Below, piece by piece: positions 21,061 to 29,036 of a stretch of DNA of 64,000 nucleotides (positions are counted from its first letter, which is position 1; each line of letters starts with the position of its first letter). The stretch covers positions 254,001 through 318,000 of the forward strand of contig NZ_CP077097.1 in assembly GCF_014269225.2 (NCBI RefSeq), written 5' to 3'. A model generated the notes under the pieces. It saw nothing but the letters and a program-made list of their open reading frames with translations. It had not been told where the DNA came from and ran no database searches. Source of the DNA: Pseudomonas anuradhapurensis (GTDB taxonomy: Bacteria; Pseudomonadota; Gammaproteobacteria; Pseudomonadales; Pseudomonadaceae). Made by a program: the position numbers and the translations under genes.

Positions 21061-21606
21061 TTAAGGCAGCAGTTCCGCCTTTGCCCATGAACTGCCGACC
21101 TTGTCCTTGTCCGACAGCAACGGTGGCTGTTCCAGCCCCCAGTCGATGGCCAGGTCTGGGTCATCCCAGCGGATACAGCGCTCGGCGACTGGGTTGTAGT
21201 AGTCGGTGGTCTTGTACAGGAACTCGGCGGCGTCGCTCAGCACTGCGAAGCCATGGGCAAAACCGGGTGGAATCCATAGCTGGCGATGGTTGTCGGCGGA
21301 CAGCTGCACCGCCACCCACTGGCCGAATGTGGGCGAACTCTTGCGCACATCCACAGCAACGTCACGGATCTCGCCCTGCACCACGCGCACCAGCTTGCCC
21401 TGGGTGTTTTCCACCTGGTAGTGCAGGCCGCGCAGTACCCCCTTGATGGAGCGCGATTGGTTGTCCTGGACGAACGTCGTCGCCACGCCGGTCTGCCGGG
21501 CGAACTCACGGGCGTTGAATACCTCGAAGAAGAACCCACGGCTGTCACCGAAGACCTTCGGCTCGATGATCAGGACGTCGGGGATTGCGGTGGGGATGAT
21601 ATTCAT
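21061..21606 (-). CDS. rfbC: dTDP-4-dehydrorhamnose 3,5-epimerase
   Basis: Cupin-fold epimerase of the dTDP-L-rhamnose pathway, 181 residues. Conserved blocks are EPKVFGDSRGFFFEVFN, GVLRGLHYQ (catalytic H), RDVAVDVRKSSPTFG and WIPPGFAHGF. The other pathway genes (rfbA, B, D) are not in the window. It is followed at 42 nt by the kinase gene, so it may be the first gene of that operon. It is divergent from aguA. Confidence 0.92.
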   Translation of the reverse strand: MNIIPTAIPDVLIIEPKVFGDSRGFFFEVFNAREFARQTGVATTFVQDNQSRSIKGVLRGLHYQVENTQGKLVRVVQGEIRDVAVDVRKSSPTFGQWVAVQLSADNHRQLWIPPGFAHGFAVLSDAAEFLYKTTDYYNPVAERCIRWDDPDLAIDWGLEQPPLLSDKDKVGSSWAKAELLP

Positions 21607-21733
21607 GACGGATCGCTGGCCGGTTTGCCTACGTAATGACCCTAGCTGTACTCGACGGTTTTGTCCGCCCTGCGCTGCAACGGCTTCACAAGGCCCGGCT
21701 ATGGTATGTGCCTTGGGATAGCCGGATGCCTAT

Positions 21734-21809
21734 CGATTGATATCGGCTTAAAGGCGCTGATCGGTCACTTCGACTTCCTATATGATGCTTTAAATGTCGA
21801 TATATATCG
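21734..21809. promoter_or_regulatory. Two related 12-bp palindromes upstream of aguA
   Basis: CGATTGATATCG (21734-21745) and the perfect palindrome CGATATATATCG (21798-21809), 64 bp apart. The surrounding bases also match (T-TCGAT--ATATCGG). They look like a pair of operator sites for a dimeric regulator. Confidence 0.55.
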
Positions 21810-21868
21810 GTTATAAATGGACAAACGCCCCAGCACAGTCCGGCTCAGGGCCATCACAGAGGTCAACC

Positions 21869-22975
21869 ATGAAAACCCTCAACTCCACCCCCCGTGCCGA
21901 TGGTTTCCACATGCCCGCCGAGTGGGCCCCGCAAACCCAGGTATGGATGGTCTGGCCAGAGCGCCCGGACAACTGGCGCCTGGGCGGCAAGCCGGCACAA
22001 GCTGCCCATGTGACCCTGGCCAAGGCGATTGCCCGCTTCGAGCCGGTCACCGTCGCGGTTTCTGCTGCGCAGTACGAAAATGCCCGTCGCCAACTCGACC
22101 AGCCGAACATCCGCGTGGTCGAGATCAGCAACGATGACGCCTGGGTGCGTGACACCGGCCCGACCTTCGTCATCAACGACCAGGGCGAAGTACGCGGCGT
22201 GGACTGGGGCTTCAACGCCTGGGGCGGCTTCGATGGCGGCCTGTATGCACCGTGGAACCGCGACGAGGAACTGGCGGCCAAGGTGCTGGAAATGGAGCGC
22301 TGCCAGCGCTACCACACCGAAGGCTTCGTGCTCGAAGGCGGTTCGATCCATGTGGACGGTGAAGGCACCGTGATCACTACCGAAGAATGCCTGCTCAACC
22401 GCAACCGCAACCCGCACCTGAGCCGCGAGCAGATCGAAGCGGTATTGCGTGACCACCTGGCGGTGGACACCGTGGTCTGGCTGCCGGATGGCCTGTACAA
22501 CGACGAAACCGATGGCCACGTCGACAACTTCTGCTGTTACGTGCGCCCGGGCGAAGTGTTACTGGCCTGGACCGATGATTCCAACGACCCCAACTATGCA
22601 CGCTGCCACGCTGCCATGGAGGTGCTCAAGCGCACCCGTGATGCCAAGGGCCGTGAATTCATCGTGCATAAAATGCCGATCCCGGGCCCGCTGTTCGCCA
22701 CCGCTGAAGAATGTGCCGGTGTCGACCAGGTGGCCGGCAGCCAGGAGCGTGACCCATCGGTGCGCCTGGCCGGCTCGTACGTCAACTTCCTGATCGTCAA
22801 CGGCGGCATCATCGCGCCAAGCTTTGACGACCCAGCAGATACTGAGGCCAGAGCAATCCTGGAAAAGGTTTTCCCCGATCATGAAGTGGTGATGATCCCT
22901 GGCCGCGAGCTGTTGTTGGGCGGTGGCAATATCCACTGCCTGACCCAGCAGCAGCCAGCGCCGATCAAACGTTGA
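21869..22975 (+). CDS. aguA: Agmatine deiminase
   Basis: AguA converts agmatine to N-carbamoylputrescine and ammonia in the arginine-decarboxylase route to putrescine. The 368 residues carry the catalytic cysteine C357 in [12 protein letters not shown], together with [13 protein letters not shown] and [13 protein letters not shown] of the guanidino-modifying enzyme fold. The ATG at 21869 follows AGAGGTCAACC. The usual partner aguB is not adjacent. A terminator follows. Confidence 0.96.
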   Translation: MKTLNSTPRADGFHMPAEWAPQTQVWMVWPERPDNWRLGGKPAQAAHVTLAKAIARFEPVTVAVSAAQYENARRQLDQPNIRVVEISNDDAWVRDTGPTFVINDQGEVRGVDWGFNAWGGFDGGLYAPWNRDEELAAKVLEMERCQRYHTEGFVLEGGSIHVDGEGTVITTEECLLNRNRNPHLSREQIEAVLRDHLAVDTVVWLPDGLYNDETDGHVDNFCCYVRPGEVLLAWTDDSNDPNYARCHAAMEVLKRTRDAKGREFIVHKMPIPGPLFATAEECAGVDQVAGSQERDPSVRLAGSYVNFLIVNGGIIAPSFDDPADTEARAILEKVFPDHEVVMIPGRELLLGGGNIHCLTQQQPAPIKR

Positions 22976-22993
22976 GCGCAGCGTGAATGAAGA

Positions 22994-23018
22994 GGCCCGT
23001 CACCTGACGGGCCTTTTT
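22994..23018 (+). terminator. aguA intrinsic terminator
   Basis: GGCCCGTC-ACCT-GACGGGCC followed by T5. Confidence 0.92.
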
Positions 23019-23059
23019 CATTTCCGGGCGATGTCCGGTGGCGGTGCTGGCATATCTTT

Positions 23060-23129
23060 TGTATTGTTTTCAAGTGGATAGCCAGATCGGTGGCCCGGCA
23101 AGGCCGTGCTATCGATCTGTAACAATACA
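23060..23129 (+). other. Nested inverted repeats upstream of a 65-residue ORF
   Basis: Outer arms TGTATTGTT (23060-23068) and AACAATACA (23121-23129) are perfect; inner arms GATAGC (23077-23082) and GCTATC (23108-23113) are perfect; the top holds GGCC-CGGCAA-GGCC. The nested order allows one 70-nt stem-loop. Confidence 0.6.
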
Positions 23130-23171
23130 TAAGTAGATTTGCCGTCCACGGGCCTAGGAGTACGTGTAGAG

Positions 23172-23369
23172 ATGAATGCAGCAAGTGAGTCGGCTTTGCG
23201 CCCATCGGCAGTGAATCACCAATCGCTCAAGCTTGTGGCGAAGTGGTTGAAACACCATGGAAGCATCAGGGTCAGGACGACCGACCCACGACATCTGCTT
23301 GCCGGGCGATATCCCCAAGGCCTGATCAGCGAAGCAGAAATGCAGGCGCTGATGGCGGTGTGGCACTGA
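23172..23369 (+). CDS. Small conserved-looking hypothetical protein
   Basis: 65 residues starting MNAASESALRPSAVNHQSLK. The core LVAKWLKHHGSIRVRTTDPRHLLAG and GLISEAEMQALMAVW looks like a short helical protein that I have seen in other Pseudomonas genomes; I know no function. The ATG at 23172 has only a weak GTAGAG before it, and an upstream in-frame start at 23139 is possible. Codon use is normal for the host. The dyad at 23060-23129 lies in its probable leader. Confidence 0.6.
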   Translation: MNAASESALRPSAVNHQSLKLVAKWLKHHGSIRVRTTDPRHLLAGRYPQGLISEAEMQALMAVWH

Positions 23370-23386
23370 TCGGTTGTTTGAACCTG

Positions 23387-23426
23387 CCGGCCCCTGTGGG
23401 AGCGGGCTTGCCCGCGAAGGGGCCGG
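23387..23426. repeat. REP hairpin, second family
   Basis: CCGGCCCC-TGTGGGA-GCGGGC-TT-GCCCGC-GAA-GGGGCCGG; a single copy of the CCTGTGGGAGCGGGC type with its own closing arms. Confidence 0.8.
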
Positions 23427-23867
23427 CACAGGCAACAGGCATCTATGAAGGTACAACCCTCGGCCAGCCCCCACCCTGGCCACTTCTCGCTTCACCCTGC
23501 CGTCCCACAGCACACGCCCCTGCGTCTTGCCCTGCACCTAGGCCCTCGCCCCACAATCAGTCCGACTTTTCCTACTCAAGATAAATTGCCTGCTGATAGC
23601 GCAACGCTAGGCAGAAATGCACTCGGCTTGCCCACATTTTGGTTATATCAACCTTCATTTCACGATTTTTTGACATTTGTAAACGCGCACGGCTAGGATT
23701 CGGCCAACGCCTGCTGGCCATCATCGTGGCCACGCAGCTGCCAGAGCCGCCGTGTAACTACCGGCAGGCCTTCCAGTCTGGATCCGCATAGCGTCGAACC
23801 TACGAAGGGGCGTTGGTTCCTGGCGTCATATTGCAGAGCGTTTTTGATTAGGAACAAGGAAAACAAC
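23427..23867 (+). other. Long leader and promoter region of the porin gene
   Basis: No gene is visible. The first 200 bases are C-rich; the part from about 23570 is AT-richer. It holds the promoter listed separately and a 5' leader of about 160 nt before the porin ATG. Confidence 0.5.
23670..23699 (+). promoter_or_regulatory. Probable porin promoter (sigma-70 type)
   Basis: Perfect -35 TTGACA at 23670-23675, 18-bp spacer, -10 TAGGAT at 23694-23699 (four of six). Confidence 0.6.
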
Positions 23868-25187
23868 ATGTTGAAAACCAGGATCAGCCTGGTCGCCCTG
23901 GCGATGATCGCCGCGACCCAGGCACAGGCCAATGACCAGGCCGACAGCAAGGGCTTCATCGAGGACAGCCACGCCAACGTCCTGCTGCGCAACGCCTACA
24001 TCAATCGTGACAAGAAGCACGGCACCGACGACCAGATCGAATGGGGCCAGGGCGTCATCGCCAACTTCTCCTCCGGCTTCACCCAGGGCACCGTCGGTGT
24101 CGGCGTCGATGCATTCGGCCTGTACGCCGTGCGTCTGGACGGCGGCAAGGGCCACAACGGTGGTGCCGGTGTCGACTTCTTCAAGCCTTCGGACTTCAAG
24201 GACGAGAACGACAACGCCAACTCGCCGCACAACCTGGCCCGTGCTGGCGCTGCAGTGAAGTTCCGCATCTCCAACACCGTGCTCAAGTACGGTGACCAGA
24301 TGCCGGCACTGCCAGTGCTGCAGTACGACGATGCCCGCCTGCTGCCAGAAAGCTTCACCGGTACCCTGATCACCTCCAAGGAAATCCAGGGCCTGGAACT
24401 GAACGCCGGCCGCTTCACCCAGGAAGCGCGCAAAAGCGCCGAGCGCCGTGATGGTGGTGGCCTGAAGTCGATCAACGTGCTCGGTGGCAGCTACAAGTTC
24501 ACCGACAACTTCACCGCTTCGCTGTACACCGCCGACAACGAAGACGTGATGAAGAAGCACTACCTGGGCCTGAACTACGTCTTCCCGATCGCCAGCGACC
24601 AGTCGCTGACCCTGGACTTCAACGGCTACAAGTCGGACATCGACGACAAGTTCGTCAAGAGCGCAGAGCTGAACGGCGACTCCAACACCATCTGGAGCCT
24701 GGCCGCCACCTACGCCTATGGTGCGCACTCGTTCACCATCGCCCACCAGCGCAGCACCGGCAGCACCGGCTACAACTACGGCTGGTACCAGAACGCCGGT
24801 GGCGTGGGTGACGGTGGTTCGACCATCTACCTGGCCAACTCGTACTGGTCCGACTTCAACGCCGAAGACGAGCGTTCCTGGCAGCTGGGCTACGGCCTGG
24901 ACTTCGGTGCCTACGGCATTCCGGGCCTGACCTACAAGCTGGCCTACGTGGTGGGTGACAACATCAATACCCGCAACCTCGACAACCCGCAGGGCTTCGG
25001 CGAAGGTAAAGAGCGCGAGATCTTCAACCAGATCCGTTACGTGGTGCAGGACGGCCCGGCCAAGGACCTGTCGATCAAGCTGCGTAGCTCGTTCGTGCGT
25101 ACCAACAACGCCGTGCAGCAGAACGGTTACTTCGACGACGGCAACGAAGTCCGGGTATTCGTTGAGTATCCGATCAGCATCTTCTGA
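23868..25187 (+). CDS. oprQ: OprD-family outer-membrane porin (OprQ/OprE-like)
   Basis: A 439-residue porin. A signal peptide (MLKTRISLVALAMIAATQAQ, cleaved near QAQA-ND) is followed by an OprD-type barrel: SKGFIEDSHANVLLRNAYINR at the start, the LKYGDQMPALPVL block and a terminal VFVEYPISIF with aromatic last residue for BAM recognition. OprD members each pass particular amino acids or carboxylates; the substrate here is unknown. The symbol oprQ is from memory of the P. putida KT2440 annotation. AAGGA precedes the ATG. Confidence 0.88.
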   Translation: MLKTRISLVALAMIAATQAQANDQADSKGFIEDSHANVLLRNAYINRDKKHGTDDQIEWGQGVIANFSSGFTQGTVGVGVDAFGLYAVRLDGGKGHNGGAGVDFFKPSDFKDENDNANSPHNLARAGAAVKFRISNTVLKYGDQMPALPVLQYDDARLLPESFTGTLITSKEIQGLELNAGRFTQEARKSAERRDGGGLKSINVLGGSYKFTDNFTASLYTADNEDVMKKHYLGLNYVFPIASDQSLTLDFNGYKSDIDDKFVKSAELNGDSNTIWSLAATYAYGAHSFTIAHQRSTGSTGYNYGWYQNAGGVGDGGSTIYLANSYWSDFNAEDERSWQLGYGLDFGAYGIPGLTYKLAYVVGDNINTRNLDNPQGFGEGKEREIFNQIRYVVQDGPAKDLSIKLRSSFVRTNNAVQQNGYFDDGNEVRVFVEYPISIF

Positions 25188-25230
25188 TCCTGATCTGCAG
25201 CCTGTCGCCACACAAGTGCACGCTCCCCTT

Positions 25231-25272
25231 GTAGGAGCGGCCTTGTGTCGCGATGGGCCGCACAGCGGCCCC
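25231..25272. repeat. Single REP copy after the porin gene
   Basis: GTAGGAGCGGCCTTGTGTCG ... GGGCCGCACAGCGGCCCC, forward orientation, unpaired, in a convergent junction. Confidence 0.85.
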
Positions 25273-25277
25273 CGGCC

Positions 25278-26942
25278 TCACGCCAGCTCCACCTCCCTGC
25301 GCCGCCCCCCTGCAACCCTCACCTCTCCCTCACCCGTCTCCGGCGCAAAACTGTCGCTACGCGCCATCCGCCACATTCGCGCATAGAACTCGCTTTCGAT
25401 CGAGCCCCCCAGCAACTCGCCCGGCTTGAGGAACGTGTGCAGGTCCGAGAACAAGCCGATTTCGCTTGAGCTGATCCGCCGCGCCAGGTGCTTGGGTTTT
25501 AGCTGCGAAGGATGCTCCAACCCCGCAGCGGCCAGCATTTCTGCCAGCGCATGCAAGGTATTGCGGTGGAAGCTGGCAACCCGTTCAGCCTTGTCCGGCA
25601 CCACTAGGGCGCGCTGGCGCAGCGGGTCTTGCGTCGCCACCCCGGTCGGGCACTTGTTGGTGTGGCAGCTCTGCGACTGGATGCAGCCGATGGCGAACAT
25701 GAAGCCGCGCGCGGAGTTGACCCAGTCAGCGCCGATAGCCAGCACACTGGCGATGTCGAAGGCGCTGACGATCTTGCCCGCTGCGCCAATGCGAATGCTG
25801 GAGCGCAGGTTCAGGCCGACCAGGGTGTTGTGCACGAACATCAGGCCCTCGCGCATCGGTACGCCCATGTTGTCGCTGAACTCGCGTGGCGCCGCGCCGG
25901 TACCGCCTTCCTTGCCGTCGACGACGATGAAGTCCGGGGTAATGCCGGTGGCCAGCATTGCCTTGGCGATGCCCATGAATTCCCACGGGTGGCCCAGGCA
26001 GAACTTGAAGCCCACCGGCTTGCCGCCCGACAGCTCGCGCAGGCTGGCAATGAACTGCAGCAACTCGACCGGCGTGCGGAAGGCACTGTGCGCCGCTGGC
26101 GATATGCAGTCTTCACCCTCGCGTACGCCCCGCGTCTGGGCGATTTCGCGGCTGACCTTGTGCCCCGGCAGGATGCCGCCGTGGCCCGGCTTGGCGCCCT
26201 GGCTGAGCTTGACCTCGATCATCTTCACCTGCGGCGAGCGGGCCTGCTCGGCGAAGCGCTGCGGGTCGAAGCGACCGTCCTCGGTGCGGCAGCCGAAGTA
26301 GCCACTGCCGATTTCCCAGATCAGGTCACCGCCATGTTCGCGGTGGTACGGGCTGATACTGCCTTCGCCCGTGTCATGGGCAAAACGGCCCATGCGTGCA
26401 CCACGGTTGAGCGCCGCGATGGCGTTGGCGCTGAGCGCGCCGAAGCTCATCGCGGAAATGTTGAAGATCGACGCCGAGTAGGGCAGGCGACACTGCGGCC
26501 CGCCGATGGCGATGCGAAACGAGGCAGGGTCCGGCGTGTTTACCGGCAACATGGAATGGCTGATGAACTCGAAGCCGGGCTTGTAGGCGTCGTTGAGCGT
26601 GCCAAAGGCTTTTTCGGCGCTTTCGTTCTTGGCCCGGGCGTAGACCAGCGAGCGCTGAGCGCGGGAAAACGGCAGCTTGTCGTCGTCGCCCTCAATCAGG
26701 TACTGGCGGATTTCCGGGCGGATGGTTTCGATCAGGTAGCGGATGTTGCCCAGGATCGGGTAGTTGCGGCGCACGGCATGGTGGCTTTGGCGCAGGTCGT
26801 TGAGGCCGACCAGGCTGAGCAACGCGGTGATCAGCGTGATGGGCCACAGCCAGGCATGCGTGTGTAGCAACGGCAGGCTGGCGAGGGTGAATAGTAGGCA
26901 GAATGCGAGGCAGGCGTAGCGGCTGGGTAGGGAATGTTTCAT
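25278..26942 (-). CDS. FMN-binding glutamate synthase-like protein
   Basis: A 554-residue protein related to the FMN/3Fe-4S domain of the large glutamate synthase subunit. Two N-terminal membrane helices (about 8-45) are followed by the synthase domain: ISAMSFGALSANAIAALNRG, KPGHGGILPGHKV, VVDGKEGGTGAAP for FMN, and GCIQSQSCHTNKCPTGVATQ with the cluster cysteines. It lacks the glutaminase domain. Archaeal-type single-domain GltB relatives are similar; true activity is unproven. Residues near the end (EVRVAGGRRREVELA) are not conserved. Confidence 0.85.
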   Translation of the reverse strand: MKHSLPSRYACLAFCLLFTLASLPLLHTHAWLWPITLITALLSLVGLNDLRQSHHAVRRNYPILGNIRYLIETIRPEIRQYLIEGDDDKLPFSRAQRSLVYARAKNESAEKAFGTLNDAYKPGFEFISHSMLPVNTPDPASFRIAIGGPQCRLPYSASIFNISAMSFGALSANAIAALNRGARMGRFAHDTGEGSISPYHREHGGDLIWEIGSGYFGCRTEDGRFDPQRFAEQARSPQVKMIEVKLSQGAKPGHGGILPGHKVSREIAQTRGVREGEDCISPAAHSAFRTPVELLQFIASLRELSGGKPVGFKFCLGHPWEFMGIAKAMLATGITPDFIVVDGKEGGTGAAPREFSDNMGVPMREGLMFVHNTLVGLNLRSSIRIGAAGKIVSAFDIASVLAIGADWVNSARGFMFAIGCIQSQSCHTNKCPTGVATQDPLRQRALVVPDKAERVASFHRNTLHALAEMLAAAGLEHPSQLKPKHLARRISSSEIGLFSDLHTFLKPGELLGGSIESEFYARMWRMARSDSFAPETGEGEVRVAGGRRREVELA

Positions 26943-27078
26943 GGGTCCATCACAGGCGGGATGACCCGGCCTAGGATAGGCAAAGCAGGGTTAGGGAAAA
27001 CCTGGGGAATCGGTAAAAGACTGTTGCATGGTTGTCATGGCTCTGGCCTGGACGGGCGCCGATTTAATGCATGGTTTG

Positions 27079-27288
27079 TCAGGGCTTGGGGGCTGTTCCA
27101 TGCTCGCGGTCGATCGGTTTTTCCAGTTGGTTATCGAAACTGTCCCAGTCTTCGCCGAACAGTTCTGCTGGATGCATGGTCCGGCTCGCGCCGTTGCCGC
27201 ATGCGAGTGCCTTGGCTGGGCAGTAGAGGTCGCAGCCCCAGCAGATGCGTTCGGGGTGGCTGGGGTTGGTGGGGAATTTCTTGGCCAT
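27079..27288 (-). CDS. DUF3079 cysteine-rich small protein
   Basis: 69 residues with four cysteines, C16, C19, C23 and C30 (ERICWGCDLYCPAKALACGNG), and the family block MHPAELFGEDW. The spacing suggests a metal or Fe-S site; the function is unknown. The ATG at 27288 is clear. It lies 136 nt upstream of the glutamate synthase-like gene on the same strand and could be co-transcribed. Confidence 0.85.
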   Translation of the reverse strand: MAKKFPTNPSHPERICWGCDLYCPAKALACGNGASRTMHPAELFGEDWDSFDNQLEKPIDREHGTAPKP

Positions 27289-27392
27289 GGTGAGCTGCCT
27301 CGATGGGGGCTGATCTCAGGCTAAGTCATCTGTCTGGAGCGGGCTTGATTGGGGTCAAGTCTGGGGAGGGAGCGAGCGGAGTGTACTTAAAA

Positions 27393-27421
27393 CAAAAAAG
27401 GCTCACCTTTCGGTGAGCCTT
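27393..27421 (-). terminator. tRNA-Thr terminator
   Basis: On the minus strand AAGGCTCACC-GAAA-GGTGAGCCTT followed by a T-tract; GNRA tetraloop and 10-bp stem. Confidence 0.92.
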
Positions 27422-27436
27422 CTTTGATACTGCGTA

Positions 27437-27512
<76 letters not shown>

Positions 27513-27523
27513 AGTGGGGCGTC

Positions 27524-27551
27524 ATTATAACGATCGGTTGGCGCCTGTAAA
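27524..27551 (-). promoter_or_regulatory. tRNA-Thr promoter
   Basis: On the minus strand -35 TTTACA (27551-27546), 16-bp spacer, perfect -10 TATAAT (27529-27524), about 7-10 nt before the mature 5' end. Confidence 0.85.
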
Positions 27552-27610
27552 CCACTTCCTTGCGATTGTTCGCAAATGACCTAAGTTACCGGTCTGAAAG
27601 AAGAATTTTC

Positions 27611-27859
27611 CTACCAGCCGCGGTGGATGGTAGTGACGCTTGGCTCGGTTTTGCCCGGGTTGAAGAACAGCTTGTCGTTGTCGCAGCCACGCTTGCGGCA
27701 AGGGCTTTCGGTGCGCAGGGGCAGGCCGTTGTCGCCGCCAAGCTGCATGCCGGGGTGGTTCCAGCCCAGGCTGCTGCGGGGTTGGGGCGGGGTGCTGCTG
27801 GCGCAGGCGGTCAGAGCCAGGGTGAGGCACAGCAGGGCGAGGGGCTTGGTCTGGGTCAC
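27611..27859 (-). CDS. Small predicted lipoprotein
   Basis: 82 residues with a lipoprotein signal: hydrophobic LALLCLTLALTACASS and lipobox LTAC with C19 as the lipidated residue. The mature part is short, with two further cysteines (ESPCRKRGCDNDKLF). The start is a GTG without a clear ribosome-binding site. No known domain is recognised. Confidence 0.7.
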   Translation of the reverse strand: MTQTKPLALLCLTLALTACASSTPPQPRSSLGWNHPGMQLGGDNGLPLRTESPCRKRGCDNDKLFFNPGKTEPSVTTIHRGW

Positions 27860-28010
27860 GATGGTCGGGTCCGTTAGTCCATTGTCGGTTCTGGCGCAAC
27901 GCCAGAAGGTCGCGGGGCTGGCGGGCAGCGCGCGACGTCACTTTTTAATGATTTGGGGGCGGATGATACACCGTTGCGGTGGTTGAGCATTAGCCTTGTG
28001 TTGTCTGGTA

Positions 28011-28042
28011 GGGCCTCATCGCGGGTGAACCCGCTCCTACAG
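28011..28042. repeat. Short REP-like element
   Basis: GGGCCTCATCGCGGGTGAAC-CCGCTCCTACAGG; one partial copy, unusual in lying between divergent genes. Confidence 0.6.
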
Positions 28043-28200
28043 GTACCGCGTCGCTGTGAAGATAGAGGTCAGACAATTCTGAACTTGGGGGCAAATGCTT
28101 CAAGGTTTGGGGGCCTCGGACCTATCCTACGCGCGCCGCTGAAGTATCGCTGTTGTCGGGGAAATGGCTCACGGATACCGTTTTCGGGTCGCTCTGGCGA
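28043..28200. other. Intergenic stretch upstream of the DUF3077 leader
   Basis: No gene is visible. A small hairpin GGTCGC-TCTG-GCGACC lies near 28187-28202. A transcription start for the DUF3077 unit probably lies here, but no hexamers stand out. Confidence 0.4.
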
Positions 28201-28383
28201 CCGGGTGTGAGAACCCGATTACGAATTTAGCGGCTGCGTTATGGCGACCGTGCGCGGGCAGACTTCGGTCTGGCCGAGGCTTCCTATATTCACTCGGTTT
28301 CTCACCCCGTGCACGGTTGCCGCCCTTCGTTCCGTGAGAAGAACGAAGGTGGTAACTCCTTGAGGAATATAGGAGTTTGAAAA
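28201..28383 (+). promoter_or_regulatory. Structured leader of the DUF3077 gene
   Basis: Five pairings are visible. P1 28208-28217/28295-28304 has 9 of 10 pairs. P2 28247-28258/28306-28317 is 12 pairs with one G-U and would make a pseudoknot with P1. P3 is CAGAC-TTCG-GTCTG at 28259-28272. P4 TCCTATATTC (28282-28291) pairs perfectly with GAATATAGGA (28365-28374), which covers the ribosome-binding site AGGAG at 28371-28375. P5 is CCTTCGTTC/GAACGAAGG (28324-28349). The layout suggests control of translation. Confidence 0.6.
28241..28363 (+). CDS. Possible 40-codon upstream ORF in the leader
   Basis: ATG at 28241 to TGA at 28361-28363; the product starts MATVRGQTSVWPRLPIFTRF and is arginine-rich. 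The stop is 7 nt before the AGGAG of the DUF3077 gene, so a terminating ribosome would sit on the pairing that hides that site. No ribosome-binding site precedes the ATG, and the frame may be a by-product of the RNA structure. Confidence 0.3.
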   Translation: MATVRGQTSVWPRLPIFTRFLTPCTVAALRSVRRTKVVTP

Positions 28384-28668
28384 TTGAAAGATTCTGATCT
28401 CAGCAGTCCCAAGCCAATCACCACCGCAGGCGTGGAAACCTTCCTCGCAGCCGGCAACCCGTCCCTCAACCTGCTACGCGTCGAGCCCGGCGTCCCGGCC
28501 GATGCTGTCTACGAGCACGTCTCGATCCTGATGGGCTACATCAAGCACCTGGTGCGCGAAGGGGATATGGAGGATGACCATAAATTCCTCGGTGCGGCCG
28601 ACTATTTGTGCGACATGGCCAAGGCGCTGATGAACGATGTCGAGATTGCCAGGAACAAGGCGCACTGA
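28384..28668 (+). CDS. DUF3077 family protein
   Basis: 94 residues, start MKDSDLSSPKPITTAGVETF, with the family core NPSLNLLRVEPGVPADAVYEHVSILM and a helical C-terminal half (FLGAADYLCDMAKALMNDVE). The start is a TTG at 28384, 8 nt after AGGAG; there is no in-frame ATG nearby. P. putida-type genomes carry several members of this family, of unknown function. It is preceded by the structured leader and followed by a REP pair. Confidence 0.82.
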   Translation: MKDSDLSSPKPITTAGVETFLAAGNPSLNLLRVEPGVPADAVYEHVSILMGYIKHLVREGDMEDDHKFLGAADYLCDMAKALMNDVEIARNKAH

Positions 28669-28690
28669 ATCCTGACGCGGACGGGTGTGT

Positions 28691-28802
28691 GTAGGAGCGG
28701 CCTTGTGTCGCGATGGGCTGCGAAGCAGCCCCCAGTACTCTCTGTAATTACGCTAAAAGCGGGGCCGCTTTGCGGCCCATCGCGACACAAGGCCGCTCCT
28801 AC
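28691..28802. repeat. Inverted REP pair after the DUF3077 gene
   Basis: Forward copy 28691-28733, reversed copy 28761-28802; the 27-nt linker is AT-richer. Confidence 0.87.
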
Positions 28803-29036
28803 AGGGATTGCGTTGGCAGCTGTGGTCGCTAACCACAACGAATGTTTATGCACAAGTGGCATTGACGGCCTGCGCGAAACGCATGCCGGATCGGCATTCC
28901 GCCGGTCTTTGCGCAAACGCCTGTTTTTACTGGGCTTGAAGTACTGGGCGGAATAAGCCAAACGCTTGAAATAGCGCTTGGATCCAACAGCTAATCAAAA
29001 GCTTGTACACAGAGTTATCCACAGGTTGTACTGCGG
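28803..29036. other. Intergenic stretch with one DnaA-type box
   Basis: No supported gene. TTATCCACA at 29015-29023 equals the DnaA-box consensus, but only one copy is present. A frame ending in RKRLFLLGLKYWAE is open but lacks a usable start codon. Confidence 0.4.

Noticed and set aside
28687..28956. A plus-strand frame ending RKRLFLLGLKYWAE
   Set aside because: Its first part is REP sequence and the protein-like tail has no usable start codon.
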